Assembly (NCBI RefSeq): GCF_029962835.1
Contig: NC_080583.1
Span: 310,001-374,000 of the forward strand
Origin: Magnolia sinica
Taxonomy: Eukaryota; Streptophyta; Magnoliopsida; Magnoliales; Magnoliaceae
Reading direction: 5' to 3'
Length of the DNA stretch: 64,000 bases
Shown here: positions 1-11,613 of the stretch, one piece after another
Layout of the letters: each line of letters opens with the position of its first letter
Position numbering within the stretch: the first letter of the stretch is position 1
The notes under the pieces: model-generated
Told to the model about the DNA's origin: nothing
The model's database searches: none
Seen by the model: the letters and a program-made list of their open reading frames with translations, nothing else
Made by a program: the position numbers and the translations under genes

Positions 1-52
1 ACCCCGTAACGCGTGATGGTTATGACCGTTTCGTAACGGCCGTTACGTAACC
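1..52. repeat. GC-rich CGTTACG repeat, probable transposon end
   Basis: A short tract of repeated CGTAACG/CGTTACG words abuts the window edge. The same words recur near 7.7-7.85 kb and 10.63-10.74 kb, so this is probably the right end of another copy of that element. The element itself lies outside the window. Confidence 0.4.
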
Positions 53-257
53 GATTTGGAATACCATGAATGTATTGTATTTGGGTACTGTTCATGTATA
101 CATTGGACGGTTTTCAGAATACATCCAAATCAATCAGATACTAATCAATGTTTGGATAGAAGGTATTGTTTGGCATAGTATACAATATGTTATACAGATC
201 AATGTTTGGATAGGACGTATTATGTCTGCGTATTGTACAATCTTAATTGGGTCGGGT

Positions 258-603
258 GGCCTGTTTGACGTATAGAACTTTCTGATTTCTAGCCTAGATG
301 ATTTTCACGTTGAAATGTACCAAATGAACAGTCCCGATCTTACACTGCATAGGTACCAGATATCTTGTAATCGTACAAATTTCAAACTTTCATCCGTTGC
401 CGAATACAGCGCAATGAATACGGAGTATTGACGGCAATAGAACCCACTGACAATACTCTACCGTCGGTTCGAAAATTTGGCTAGAGTTTGTATTCGCACG
501 CATGGGATTCAACTCCTATTCACTCCAATCCAAACACGGTAAACGTTAAATCATAACTTCTAATACGATACAATACATCCCAAAACGCGTATCCAAACAG
601 GCC
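258..603. repeat. Possible MITE with GGCCTGTTTG ends
   Basis: GGCCTGTTTG at 258-267 faces its exact reverse complement CAAACAGGCC at 594-603. The interior is AT-rich and unstructured. Many plant MITEs have ends of this type. No clean target-site duplication was found, so the family is not assigned. Confidence 0.35.
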
Positions 604-604
604 C

Positions 605-876
605 TAAGGGATGTAGAGAGTTGGTTAACCTTGGGCTTGAACCTTGATCGTCAGTCAGATTCTATTCTTTGTAATAGGAGGAGGGGAAGTGGGATTAAGA
701 TAGTTTGCCCAAGGAAGATTTCTTCATGTTGAAATCTTGAGACAGTCCTTGAAGTCGAGTAAGGGATGTAGAGAGTTGGTTAACCTTGGGCTTGAACCTT
801 GATCGTCAGTCAGGTTCTATTCTTTGTAATGAGAGGAGGGGAAGTGGGATTAAGATAGTTTGCCCAAGGAAGATTT
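605..876. repeat. 155-bp tandem duplication at the LINE 5' side
   Basis: The segment starting TAAGGGATGTAGAGAGTTGG at 605 recurs at 760 and runs to about 876 with few mismatches. It lies just upstream of the endonuclease region of the LINE, about where the ORF1-ORF2 linker would be. Confidence 0.85.
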
Positions 877-1592
877 TAAGCTGGAATGTTCACAGGCTCA
901 GGTCCCCCAAAAGCTTACTTAGTGAAGGAAATTTGTAGGTATTCCAAAGCCATCCTTATTGTTATTCAGGAGACAAGTGTTAGTCTCTTGATCAGGGTAT
1001 GATCAATCCATTTGGGGTCGTAGGTGTTGGTGGGAGGCCTTAGACTCGATAGGGGCGGCTGGTGGTGTTCTTGTCATATGGGATCCTAGGTCTTGGATTA
1101 GGGAGGATAGTTGGAAGGGTCGATTCTCTATCAATGTGATTTTCCGGGGGTTGTCCTCTGGTTTCAGGTGGGTTCTATTGGGAGTCTGAGGTCCTAACCA
1201 ACCGTCCCTTCACCCTTATTTTTGGGATGAATTATCTACTATTTTCAGTAGGCGGAACCTTCCTTGGTGCATGTGAGGGGATTTTATTGTAGTTCATTTT
1301 GTCCATGAGAAACTCCATGGTGTCTGGGTCTCTTGTAGCATGCACTGGTTCTCTGACTAGGTCTTGAAACATGAATTGGTGGACCTCTTGTTGTGAGGTG
1401 TCAAATTTACTTGGTCCAACGGTCAGCTGTCCCCAACTATGTTTAAGTTAAACAGATTCTTGGTTTCCCCTGGTTGGATTCAAAGGTTTCCGTTGGCTTG
1501 GCAAATAGGCCTCCCAAGCACCCAAAACTAGTTGTTTGGAGGATTCCCTTTCCTTGGAATTTGCTTCCTTGATTTTAGCAAGAAAAAAGAGA

Positions 1593-1725
1593 GGCTGAAA
1601 TGAGGAAAGAGAATCCATGGGGATAAAGAAAAAAAGGGCTGAAATGAGGAAAGAGAATCCACGGGGAGAAACGGAAAAAGGGCTAAAATGAGGGATGAGA
1701 ATCCACGGGAAACATGATCCACGGG
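1593..1725. repeat. 44-bp minisatellite, three units
   Basis: Three head-to-tail units begin GGCTGAAATGAGG at 1593 and 1637 and GGCTAAAATGAGG at 1681. Each contains GAGAATCCA(T/C)GGG. They sit between the endonuclease and reverse transcriptase parts of the LINE and have no recognisable coding meaning. Confidence 0.85.
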
Positions 1726-3707
1726 TTTCGGTGTTGCCAAACGTGATGGGGAGCCATTTCTTGGGAAAACATTTCCATAGTCGTTTTCATGCATCTTGAT
1801 AACCCCTTTAGAGTCTTGATAATCTAGACTTTAATAGGATCTCTAGTGCAGAGGCTGATTATCTTGATATTCAGTTTTATGAAGATGAAATTGAAGTAGC
1901 CGAGGAGGAACTACATTCCAAAAAGGCTCCCGGTCTCGATGGTTTTCCTATTGCGTTCTTTTAGAAATTCTGGGGGTTGGTAAAATGTGATTTGGTGGGC
2001 TTCATCAACGAATTTTTCAGTGGTAGTCAAATAGCATCTGAGTTAGGTGCACGCATTCATTGCCTTGATTCTGAAAAAAAGAAGGGGCTGAATGTTTGAA
2101 AGCTTTTAGGCTAATAAGCTTGCTGGGGGCCCTTATAAAATTGTAGCGAAAATGTTATTTTCCAAGTTTCGAAAGGTGTTAGCAGGGGTGATTTTAAGAA
2201 GCCAAGGAGCTTTTGTAGCGGCATGCAGATTATAGATAGTGCGATAGCGAATGAATGCATTAATGCTCATCATAGGGTTGGGAGGAAAAGGTTTAGTTTG
2301 CAAGCTTGACATAGAAAAGGCATATGGCATGTGGACTAGGACTTTTTAGATTACATGTTAGGTCACCCGGACTGTGGTAAAAAAAAAATGGAGGTATTGG
2401 GTGCAAAGGTGTGTGTGTAATAGGCTAAGTTCTCAATTTTAGTAAATAGTTCTCCAAAAGGTTACTTTTCTAGTTCCAGAGGTTTTGGTGAGAGGATCCT
2501 CTATCTTTTTATTTGTTTGTTGTGGTGGCAAAGGCGTGAGATGTTAGATGAGTGGAAGTGGGTCTTTTCGGCGGTTTTAGTGTAGATAAGTTGGCTTTTG
2601 TATCTCATTTGCAACATGAAAATGGCATTATTCTCTTTTGTGAGGTTAAAGTGGACAATTTAAGAAACATTACAATGTGTTTCAAGGTGGTAGCAAGACT
2701 AAAGGTAAATATAAAGAGTGAGCTTTTAGGTCTTAGACTCTCAAAGGAAGGATTTATTAGTCTCGCTAATATGTTTTATTGCCATGCTGATACATTTCCA
2801 TCCACATATCTTGGTCTCCCTCCTTGTATAGGGAAGCTGGCTAATTGGATGTGGGATAAAGTTATTGAGAGATTCTTAGGCAAGTTCTTGAGATGAAAAA
2901 GCAGGTACTTGTCCATGGGAGGTCTTGACGTTAATAAGAGCGGCTATGTCTAACTTCTGATTTATTATATGTCTCTTTTTGACTGTTCAAAATCAGTGTT
3001 GGCCATGTTGGAAAATTTTAGGTGGGAACTCCTATGGCAAGGATTAGAAGAATAACACAAGTTCCATTTACTCAAATGGGAAGAGGTATGCAAGCTGATC
3101 GAGGATGGAGTTGTTGGTCTTTAGAAGCTTGAGCAAATGAATTTAGCCCTTCTAGGGAAATGGATGTGGAGGTTTGGGGTAGAGCAAGGAAATTCATGGA
3201 GAGAGGTGATTGCAAAGAAGTGTGGGGTTCAAATAGGGGGGTGGTGGACGAGGGATTCATCTTTGTACATGGCATCATTGGTGTGGAAATCGATAGCGAG
3301 TTTAAGGTGAAAGTTTATAGAGATGTAGGCTTCAGTTTTGGGGATGGGAAGATTATTTGTTTGTGGGAGGATGTTTGGTTGGGTGGGAAGGCTTTGATTG
3401 AAGTTTTTTCGAGGCTAGCAAGAATATCAGTAGAGGCGAATATTCAGGTCTTATTGCTCCTCATTTAGAGTTGAAGGAGTGATTCAGGCTCCCCCATGCG
3501 GAAGAAATTTGTCGGATGTTGAAGAGGAAGATTTGGTTAAGCTCTTGTTGCCAGTAAGCAAAGTGAATCCGTTGTCAGAAGTGAGGAATGAGTTGGTGTG
3601 GATGAAAGGAAAATCAGGGGATTTCTTCGTGAAATCTTGGTATAAGGTTATAAGCAGGTCCTCCCAAAGTAGTCAATGTTATCTTATAGCTTTCGTTGGG
3701 CGTTATG

Positions 3708-4215
3708 TAGGGGTGTACACGAACCGAGTTAGCTCGGTCAGCTTGCTTGACTCGGCTTGAAAAAGCTCGATTTGACTCGGTTCGAAGCTAAGTTCGAGTT
3801 GAGTCGAGCTGATTTTTTAAGCTCGAAAAAATTTCGAATCGAGTTCGAGCTTGCCCGAGCTTGACTCGACTCGGATCGAACCCCAACTCGAATCGAACTC
3901 GGATCGAAATAGTTTGGTGACTCGGTTACTTTGATATTGATGTTGCTCACCAAGTGTTTGAAGAAATGACTCAAACGAAGTGTCGGCTAGTGGCAAGAAA
4001 GTTATGTATATGAAACAAATACATATACAAGGTGTTTGATGAAATATTTTGATGTTGTCTACAAGGTGTTCGATGAAATATTTGTAAACAGCTGTTGCTG
4101 TTTTACATACAGTGAGAATTTGAAAGTGCATAGCATGTGTTTGTGAAAATGCTGCAGAGGCTCGAACTCGGCTCAAACTGGCCCGAGCTGCTGACCGAAC
4201 CGAGTCGAGTAGGTA
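3708..4215. mobile_element. hAT-like MITE inserted in the LINE
   Basis: The element starts TAGGGGTGTACACGAACCGAG, the same type of terminus as the hAT element at 25280. Its arms are built of GAGTCGAG/CTCGACTC words. LINE reading (zf-RVT part) stops before it and resumes just after. The right terminus is decayed, so the end is approximate and no target duplication was read. Confidence 0.6.
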
Positions 4216-4420
4216 GATCATCTCTTTCTCCATTGCCCTTTTGCGAGAGGCATTTGGAATGGTTATCTGGGGGTGTAATGGGAGGTGCTGAGCTCAATTG
4301 AAGTTGTTTTTGTTTTTTCGTTTTTTTTCATGTGGCATGAAGGTGGAGAGGGCAAGTTAGGAAAGACTTTGTGGAGAATGGCATTGCTCGTTGATTTGTG
4401 GTTTATTTGGGGAGAATGAA

Positions 4421-5638
4421 TGATGCAGGACATGGAAAATTAAATATGATGTGCGAGATTTCAGGCTTAAAATCACGTTAGTTTAGAAACAATTACACAA
4501 ATTCCATATCCCACATGAAAGTCCAAACATTCAATTAAGGGGAATCTATGCAGGTCCAGGCCTACATAGGTTAGGGCTGGATCTGTTAAAATTATAAACC
4601 AAACGATGCTCAAAGATAAGCAGTAATCATCCACACATGCACAACAATCAGTCCCTCATCCAAGGGATTCACCAATTTCAATTCAAGGAACCCTAGGATG
4701 AGAAAATGGGTGAGAAAAAGGGCAAACAAATTAAAGATAATGCAATATAGGGTTTGTGTTTATGAAAAACTAGTATGAGAGGGTAAAATAAGAAGAAAAC
4801 TTGAACCGAAAGATAATTCCCCTGCGCGGACATCAACTATGGCCTAGACGCACGTGCGTGTGATCACGGCCGCACGTGTGTGGGGCCCACTATTCAGAAA
4901 AAGGCCACCTTGGCCCTGGTCCGCCAGGGATGGACTCCAAATCTCAGCTCGATCCGATGTACGGTTTATGCGTGGTGCTCCGCTGAAGTTTCAGCCCTCC
5001 TATAGGGCCAAGTTCATAAAATTATGCTGTGGGGAGGAGAATTGTTGCAATAGATGATTGATTCGAAGTGTAGATGATGGGATGAGATGAGAAGAAGGGA
5101 TGGTAGAAGATGGGTAGTAGAGATGTCGATGGATGGGGGCGAATCGGGATAGATGTGGCTTCGCACCACGGTAGTTAACCCTTCGATGAAGGGAGGGCTT
5201 CGTACCCAATTAGGCTTCACAACTCAGAGAGTAGGAAAACGCAGAATTTTTATTAATCTTCAATTGAATCAAAAGAATTACAAGGGGTGCCTATTTATAG
5301 GGAAAACCCTATACCCCAAAACTCGACCTATTAATTGGCGATGAAGTAAACTAAAATAAAAACCAATCAAAAAAATTTAAAGCGTTCACGATATTCTAAA
5401 TAACATAAATAAGCAAAACCTAAAATATGAAATCAATCCGACTAGTGGGCCGCGATCATGAGATCCCATGATGAGTTTTTCTTGGCTATCGGGCCCACTT
5501 TCTTGAACCAAAATTCCGTCTTCTAACAACGAGGCCCTTCCTGGATGTCGTCATCGATCCAAATCAACGGTGGGGCCCTCCTTCTTCTGGCGTACGTGCG
5601 TAGGGGGGACGGCGTGAGTGCGCGTGATGTCCCCATCA
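4421..5638. mobile_element. Solo LTR A (TGATGCAGGAC...CCCCATCA)
   Basis: A 1218-bp block begins TGATGCAGGAC and ends GTCCCCATCA, flanked by perfect 5-bp duplications ATGAA (4416-4420 and 5639-5643). It interrupts the LINE tail exactly: GGAGA before it joins AATAATCACTGC after it. It has no internal coding region and no second LTR, so it is best read as a solo LTR left by recombination. Superfamily unknown. It is younger than the LINE. Confidence 0.8.
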
Positions 5639-5945
5639 ATGAAATAATCACTGCTTTAGGAATCGAAGTGGGTGAATCTTGGAAGTGCTAGAAAGGGCAA
5701 AATCAAGTGTAATGGAATGGCCAATAGCTTCAAATGTAGTAGCTGATAACCTTTTATTTTCTCTTTGTTGGTCTAATCTGTAATCCTTTAGGCCTTGACC
5801 TATTTCTAAATTAGATTATTGCCTTTCAAAGAATGGGCCTTAGTCTGAAATTCAGTTGGCTCCTCCTCAAATGTGGTGATCATCCATCCTAAGTGATTCA
5901 TCATGGCCTGCACATGAGATATCCAAAATTGCCGAGGCCACTCTC

Positions 5946-7230
5946 TGATGCAAGACGCGTGATCTAGACTAAATATGATGCAAAGAAATTATAAATGGAT
6001 TAAAGAGCAATTCAAAGCATAAAATATACTAACCTACCGCAAATCTAAGAAATCAAATCAACAATAAAATTTAGATTTCAAGCTAAATCACAATCCCACA
6101 ATGAACTAATCCATATAAAACATGAATTTCAAAGGATCAATGGAAGGTAGAACTTCCACTTTAGCATAGGCTTAGGCCTAATTCATAGGGGCTGACTTGT
6201 TCTCTCTTGGGCTAAGGATATGATAATCTAGGGTTAGGGTTTGAGTATGTAAATTAGAGATTTGAAAGGAATTAAGGCTTTGGAAGGATTTGGGAATTCA
6301 GGATTTTGTAGATGATTAGGGTTTCATAGGGAATATGAATTAGGGTTTTAGGGTAAGGGTTAAGGGATAGGAAGAAGGATCGAAGAGAGGGAAGAAGAGA
6401 AATGGGAGTAGGTGGCTGGCTGTACAGTTGTATGGACTGACTTGTACGGACATGCAATCTGTATGTGTGGGCTTGAAGGAGATGGGATGGGTTGGGTTTT
6501 GGTGGAGAGAAGGATAAGAGAAGGTGGGTTTGGGTTTTGAAGAAAAGAATAAATGGGATTTAGGTTTGGAGAAGAAAAGTATAAGAAAAGAGGGATTTGA
6601 GAAGAAGATGAGAAAGACATGAGAGAAATGCCTTTTCAAAGAGAAATGAGAGAGGATCGATCGGGCTTCACACCTTGGCATAACACCATCAATCTCCATT
6701 CACAAGAATAGAAAACTTCAAAGGAAGCAAAGAGTTTTCATTCAAATAATCAAAAACATGCCCTAGGGCTGGCCTCTCTACCCTTATATAGTCTCAGAGA
6801 AGACTTTTTACAAAAAGGCGCTCTCCGATAAAAAGTCTCACACAATTGCCCCTATTTAGTGTAAAATGTGTAAAATACCCAAAATCCAACTAAATATCAA
6901 AATAAATCCAGCATGAATAAACTAGATAAAAGAAATAATCTAAAACATCCTAAAGTCTACAATCAATGCGATCTAAGATCACAATGATCCAACCGTCTGA
7001 TCGAAGTGTCCTCAAGATCCAACCATCCGATTGAAGTGTTCTCGCAATCCAATGATTCAAACTCCTCAATAAGCAACTCACGTGCATCTTCCTAGTGTAG
7101 GGTCTTCGAAGATGTACGATCATGCATGTGGGGTCTTCAATGTGGCCCACCTAGGCCTATTTAGTGGTCACCAAGCCAAAGCGAAACTGGAGCTGATATG
7201 CTCATCTAGTATACTCGGATGTCCTCATCA
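5946..7230. mobile_element. Solo LTR B, same family as A
   Basis: A 1285-bp block begins TGATGCAAGACGCG and ends GTCCTCATCA, with perfect 5-bp duplications CTCTC (5941-5945 and 7231-7235). Its ends and some internal stretches resemble solo LTR A, 300 bp upstream. Open frames inside it are not coding. Confidence 0.8.
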
Positions 7231-7322
7231 CTCTCTAAAGCCACTCAAGCAGTCCATCAATTTTAGTAAGTATCCAAAGTCCATCCAAGGTCAAAAGAGA
7301 TCTTAGCACAAGCGTAAACTTG

Positions 7323-7325
<3 letters not shown>

Positions 7326-7404
<79 letters not shown>
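7326..7404. repeat. (TA)n microsatellite
   Basis: About 79 bp of uninterrupted TA repeats. Confidence 0.98.
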
Positions 7405-7406
<2 letters not shown>

Positions 7407-8151
7407 AAAGTACAACTACCTATGTCTAAGTTGCATGTGGGGCACATGTATAAATTCTAGACCATTCATCCATTTGCCCATACCATGGATGGGTATACCC
7501 CAAAACCGAACCAATTGGGTGATCCTAGCCAATGGGTGGAGTAAATTTTATCCATTGGATGGCAACTGTTGGAGACTCTGTCCGATCATGCAATTGATGT
7601 TAATTTTGTGGTATGGTCCTTATGCTATAAGTCTCAGGAGATCAACAATCCGGCTCCCATATATGTTTGTTGCACATATGGAGACATGTTACTTGATAAA
7701 TGTTACGATATAGCCGTATCGGCCGTTACGTAATGGAAACGGCCCAGGCCGTTACGCGATACGGGGTCGAAACGGGCAAGCATGCGATTCTGTGACTGTA
7801 ACGGCCATTACGGGCCATAACGGCTGTTACGGAAATACGGTATTAAAAAAAAAAAAAAGAAAAAAAAAAGAAAAAGAAAAAAAGTACATACACTTTTCTT
7901 TTTTTTTTTTCTTTCTTTCCTTCTTCTTCTTCTTCTTCTTCTTCTCGGGTTGCGGCTGCGGCTGCAGCCCCCCCTCTCGTTTTCTCCTTCTTCTTCTTAG
8001 GCTGCGGCTGCAGCTCTTGTTTTCCCCTTCTCTCTCATTTTCTCCTTCTTTCCCTCTCGTTTTCTTCTTCTCTCTCCATTTCCCTTTCTTTCCCTCTCAT
8101 TTTTTTCTTTTTCCCTCTCATTTCACTCTCCCTCTCTCGGTCGGGAAAAGA

Positions 8152-9530
8152 ATGGAAGCGGATTGGCTGGTGTACCACACACCAGCTATATCGCTGCTGT
8201 AGGTACGTGTCGTGCGAAGACGAGCATTGACGCTGGAAGCAGATGGGCTGGTGTACCACACAACAGCTATATAGCTGCTCTTAGGGCTGAAAGTCGGGCA
8301 GGTTGGTGCTCAACCCTAGCCCAACCCAAGGTTCTGGTACCTCAACCCTAACCCAACCCAACCTAACCTCGGCTGGGAATTCTCGACCCAAGCCCAACCC
8401 AAACGGGCTCGGTCGGGTTGGTCGGGTTGATCGGGTGGATACATGATAATATTTTCATTATTACATTAGTTTATTGTATTTCAATACACATCTTAATTTT
8501 TGTATCTATAATTTTATTAATTATATAAGTAGTTATTTATAGGACAAGACTTCATTTTTTTCTAAACAAACAAGTTAAAATATAAGACAACTATTTCTTT
8601 AAAAGTCATGTTGTGTAGCACACAATCTATTTGGGAGAGAAAAATCTCGCATATCTTATTTGCTTAAGTTATTAGAAATGATGTGGACGAATGAGACCCA
8701 ACAACACTGGAATTTACTATGCCTTCTTCAACACAAACAATCCACACTATTATAATTTATTAGTAACTTATATATTGATCGGGTTCGGGTTGGTCCGGGC
8801 AACCCAAGACCTCAACCCGAGCCCGACCCAAGTTTTATCGGGTTGGTGTTTGTATAGCCCAAGCCTAAGATCGGACTCAATACATCCTGCCCGAGCCCAA
8901 CCCAATGTTGGGTCGGTCACGGGTCGGTCGGGTTGAACCCGCCCAACTTTCAGCGCTAGCTACTGTAGGTACGTGTCGTGTGAAGATCAGCACTGACGCT
9001 CCTCGAGCTCCGAGCTGTACGAACGGTTCAAAGGAGATCAAAGTTACATGGGCCCCATAGTGATGTATTTATTATATCTAAACCATTAATCTATTTTTAG
9101 AGATCATTTTAGATCATTATCCAAAAAATGAATCATATCCAAAGATCAGGTGGACTACACCACAAATTGCAGCGGAGATAATGATTTTCATCGTTAAACA
9201 ATTCGTAGGGCCCACCATAACGTTTATTTTCAATCCAATCTGTTCATAAGGTCACAAAGACCTGTATGAAGAGGATTTTTTTTTTTTTTCATATTGATCC
9301 AAAACTTCTGTGACCCCAAAAAGGGTTTCAATGGTAGACGTTCAATTCCCCACCAGTTTTTGCAGTGTGGTCCACTTGATAGTTAGATCTGTCTTATTTT
9401 TCATCTCAAGCCTTAAGACGAGCTCGCAAAATGGATGCACGGTTTGGATATAACACATACCTCATAATCAGACCCACAGAACTTGCTGACGTCAATACAA
9501 CAGCTATATAGGTGAGGTACACCAGCCAAT
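8152..9530. mobile_element. Mutator-like non-autonomous element, interrupted by a hAT
   Basis: The left end carries GCGGATTGGCTGGTGTACCAC near 8158 and the right end GGTACACCAGCCAATCC near 9516, an inverted pair. Related ends occur at 24025-24511, 30800 and 49913. The stretch TGTAGGTACGTGTCGTG occurs near 8200 and again just right of the hAT insertion near 8966, so a small internal duplication is also present. Confidence 0.5.
8282..8958. mobile_element. hAT non-autonomous element
   Basis: The 677-bp element has ends TAGGGCTGAAAGTCGGGC and GCCCAACTTTCAGCGCTA, an imperfect inverted pair. Flanks GCTGCTCT (8274-8281) and GCTACTGT (8959-8966) match at 6 of 8 bases, the duplication size of hAT elements. 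The arms are repeats of GGTCGGGTTGG and its complement. No transposase is present. Confidence 0.7.
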
Positions 9531-9559
9531 CCATGCTACCCATCAGTTTTCCTGATCAT

Positions 9560-9920
9560 TTCAAGGCATGGTCCCTAAAATAACGTAGATCCAGATCTCA
9601 AGTGGACCACACAGTAGGATTGAATGCCCACTGTTAAAAACTTATTATGGCCCATTGTAATGTTTATTTACCATCAAAACTACTGATAAGGTTGCATGGA
9701 AAACAAAAGTCGCAGCTTAAAAATAAAAAAATATAATAATAATAATAAAAAAAAGTTTTAATTGTGGGAATTCAATCCCTACTGTGTGGTCCACCTTAGA
9801 TATGGATCTACCTCATTTTTGGACCATGCCTTAAAATAATTTGATACAACGGATGGATGTCATTGATATACAATACATATTGTATATCCATCTTGTGGTG
9901 GGCCCTATGTACATGGCCGT
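9560..9920. repeat. MITE-like repeat of the GTGGACCACAC family
   Basis: Contains the recurrent words of this window: AAGTGGACCACACAGTAGG, TAATGTTTATTTACCATC, TGTGTGGTCCACCTTAGAT and a GGTGGGCCCTATG end. Related blocks occur at 17028, 24025, 25940-27500, 28600, 30490 and 49500. Termini were not resolved. Confidence 0.45.
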
Positions 9921-10776
9921 AAAAATAGTCCATGAGGCAGGCATTATCTCAAAATTAATAAATTAAATTATGGCACTATTGTTGCCATGTCACAATTCCA
10001 AAATTAAATTATTTAAATGATTTTCACCGTTAATTTGCAAACACTTGTTTTGCTGAAATAGGATCATTTGATATTTTTCATGTATCGCTGTTTAATAAAT
10101 ATCCACCAATCCATTAGTGAGATAAGTGCCAATGGATTGCATGAATTTAACATTGATTTGGGGCATCAAATGGTCGACCAAATCAGTTCTAAATCAACAA
10201 CACTATTTACTTTTCAACTTTTTTCTTAAGATTTATTGGGAAAAATTATATTAATTTGGTAGATATATGAATTATATAATTGGACATAAAAGTCTCTAGA
10301 TTGTATGTTGAAATAAAATGTACACTAGTCACAAGGTATGTAATACACCAAACCTACAAATATGAGATATTTTGGTATTAGATTCATTCTAATTAATTCA
10401 TATTGATATCATATAGTTAAATAATTAAATGTAAAATATCTATAGCCAATACCAGGTTGTCTGGTTCATAAATTCATCAGATAGTCCGATACAGCTTCTC
10501 ACCAAAGAGTGGACCGTTACACCACCATAAACATGTTCCAATTTATAAATGAATGCATATTTGGAATGCTTAGAATATTCCGAATTTAATCCATATTTTT
10601 TCATATTTTTTTGGCAAAAAAAAATAAAAATTTGCACCGTTACGGGCCGTTACGCCCCCGTATTGCCAATACACACCCGTATCTGTATCGGTATCGGTGG
10701 CCACCGTTACGCCAACCGATACCGATACGGGATACCTTGACACACACACATATATATGGAAGGAGATGCGAGAGGT

Positions 10777-10817
<41 letters not shown>
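10777..10817. repeat. (CT)n microsatellite
   Basis: About 40 bp of CT repeats, then T and G runs. Confidence 0.97.
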
Positions 10818-10820
<3 letters not shown>

Positions 10821-11613
10821 GGGGGTCTCTCCAAGGATGTTCTCTCCTCTAGGATAGGATCTTATTCATAAAGATCAACTTAGGGTTTTAGGGTGCACTA
10901 ATTATTGTACTCCACTACTCTATAGGTTCCTACAATCTCTACACACAAATGGGGACTTGTAACCACCTTATCCATGCATGTGCTTATGATCCAATCCTTC
11001 CACTGTCATGGCTATCCACCAAAGACCTATATTCATGTTGATCAAATAATGGACCATTAGATTTGGTCTATTAGATCATCATTAAGTGCGATTAATACAG
11101 TTTTAATAATTAAAACGAAACTTCAATGCTTGAAAACCTTCGTAAAGCACATTAAAAACTATTCAAAAGTTGAGCCTAGTGGAAAAACCACTGATTCTTT
11201 GATCTGATAGATCTCGCCGAAAACATCTCTATAAGCTAGTGGATCTTTTATTGGCCCATGTAAATATCAATGGACCCTGATGGATATAGCCAACCACACT
11301 CACTTTTAATGGCCACATCATAGCCTCGAAATAAGGGCCAAAGTCATTTAATTAGGATTGTGACCCTTACACGTCCTCGAGTCTTAAGGATTGATCAACC
11401 TCTCATATATTATCGAGTCTGATCAAAGTCTAGGATAATGGGCCCCTGGACTAGTGACTTGATCTCAATCCACTAATGTTCAACATAATTTTGTGAAAGA
11501 TGGATGTAAAATTTGTTGATATGCAGCCTCATCTTGTGAGTGTGGTTCATTTATTGCTATATATATATTTTTTTCATGCTAGTTCCTGGTATCCTAATTT
11601 TCTAATGAAACAG
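10818..11613. other. No gene seen; expected TYW1 intron
   Basis: This stretch immediately precedes the first visible TYW1 exon. I looked for the expected upstream coding words (the region before the RCMETTPS motif of the family and the flavodoxin domain) and saw none. It ends in a T-rich run and a CAG acceptor at 11611-11613. Confidence 0.5.

Larger units (their letters stand above)
604..5840 (+). mobile_element. L1-type LINE, decayed and interrupted by two insertions
   Basis: Translation in changing frames gives the parts of a plant L1 ORF2 in order. An APE-type endonuclease start (SWNVHRL) lies near 884. Reverse transcriptase follows, with KAPGLDGF near 1930, CKLDIEKAY near 2300 and YLGLPPCIGKL near 2810. 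A zf-RVT-like C-terminal part spans about 3300-3700 and 4220-4410. The 3' tail, 5644-5840, is nearly the same as the short copy at 12905-13277. ORF1 is absent, so the copy is 5'-truncated. Many stops and frame changes show it is dead. A MITE (3708-4215) and a solo LTR (4421-5638) split it. The minisatellite at 1593-1725 lies inside it. Confidence 0.85.
7706..10737. mobile_element. Possible composite element bounded by CGTTACGG/CGATACGG tracts
   Basis: Two GC-rich tracts, 7706-7846 and 10631-10737, are dense in GGCCGTTACG, CCGTATCGG and GATACGGG words in opposing orientation, like subterminal repeats of a DNA transposon. Between them lie a pyrimidine run (7893-8145, TTC/CTTT repeats), a Mutator-like element and a hAT. 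No exact termini or target duplication could be fixed, so the two tracts could belong to separate elements. Confidence 0.35.

Noticed and set aside
6340-6699. 119-residue minus frame
   Set aside because: It lies wholly inside solo LTR B and is Ser/Pro/Phe low complexity.
7792-8202. 136-residue plus frame
   Set aside because: It is a translation of poly-A, poly-T and TTC repeats.
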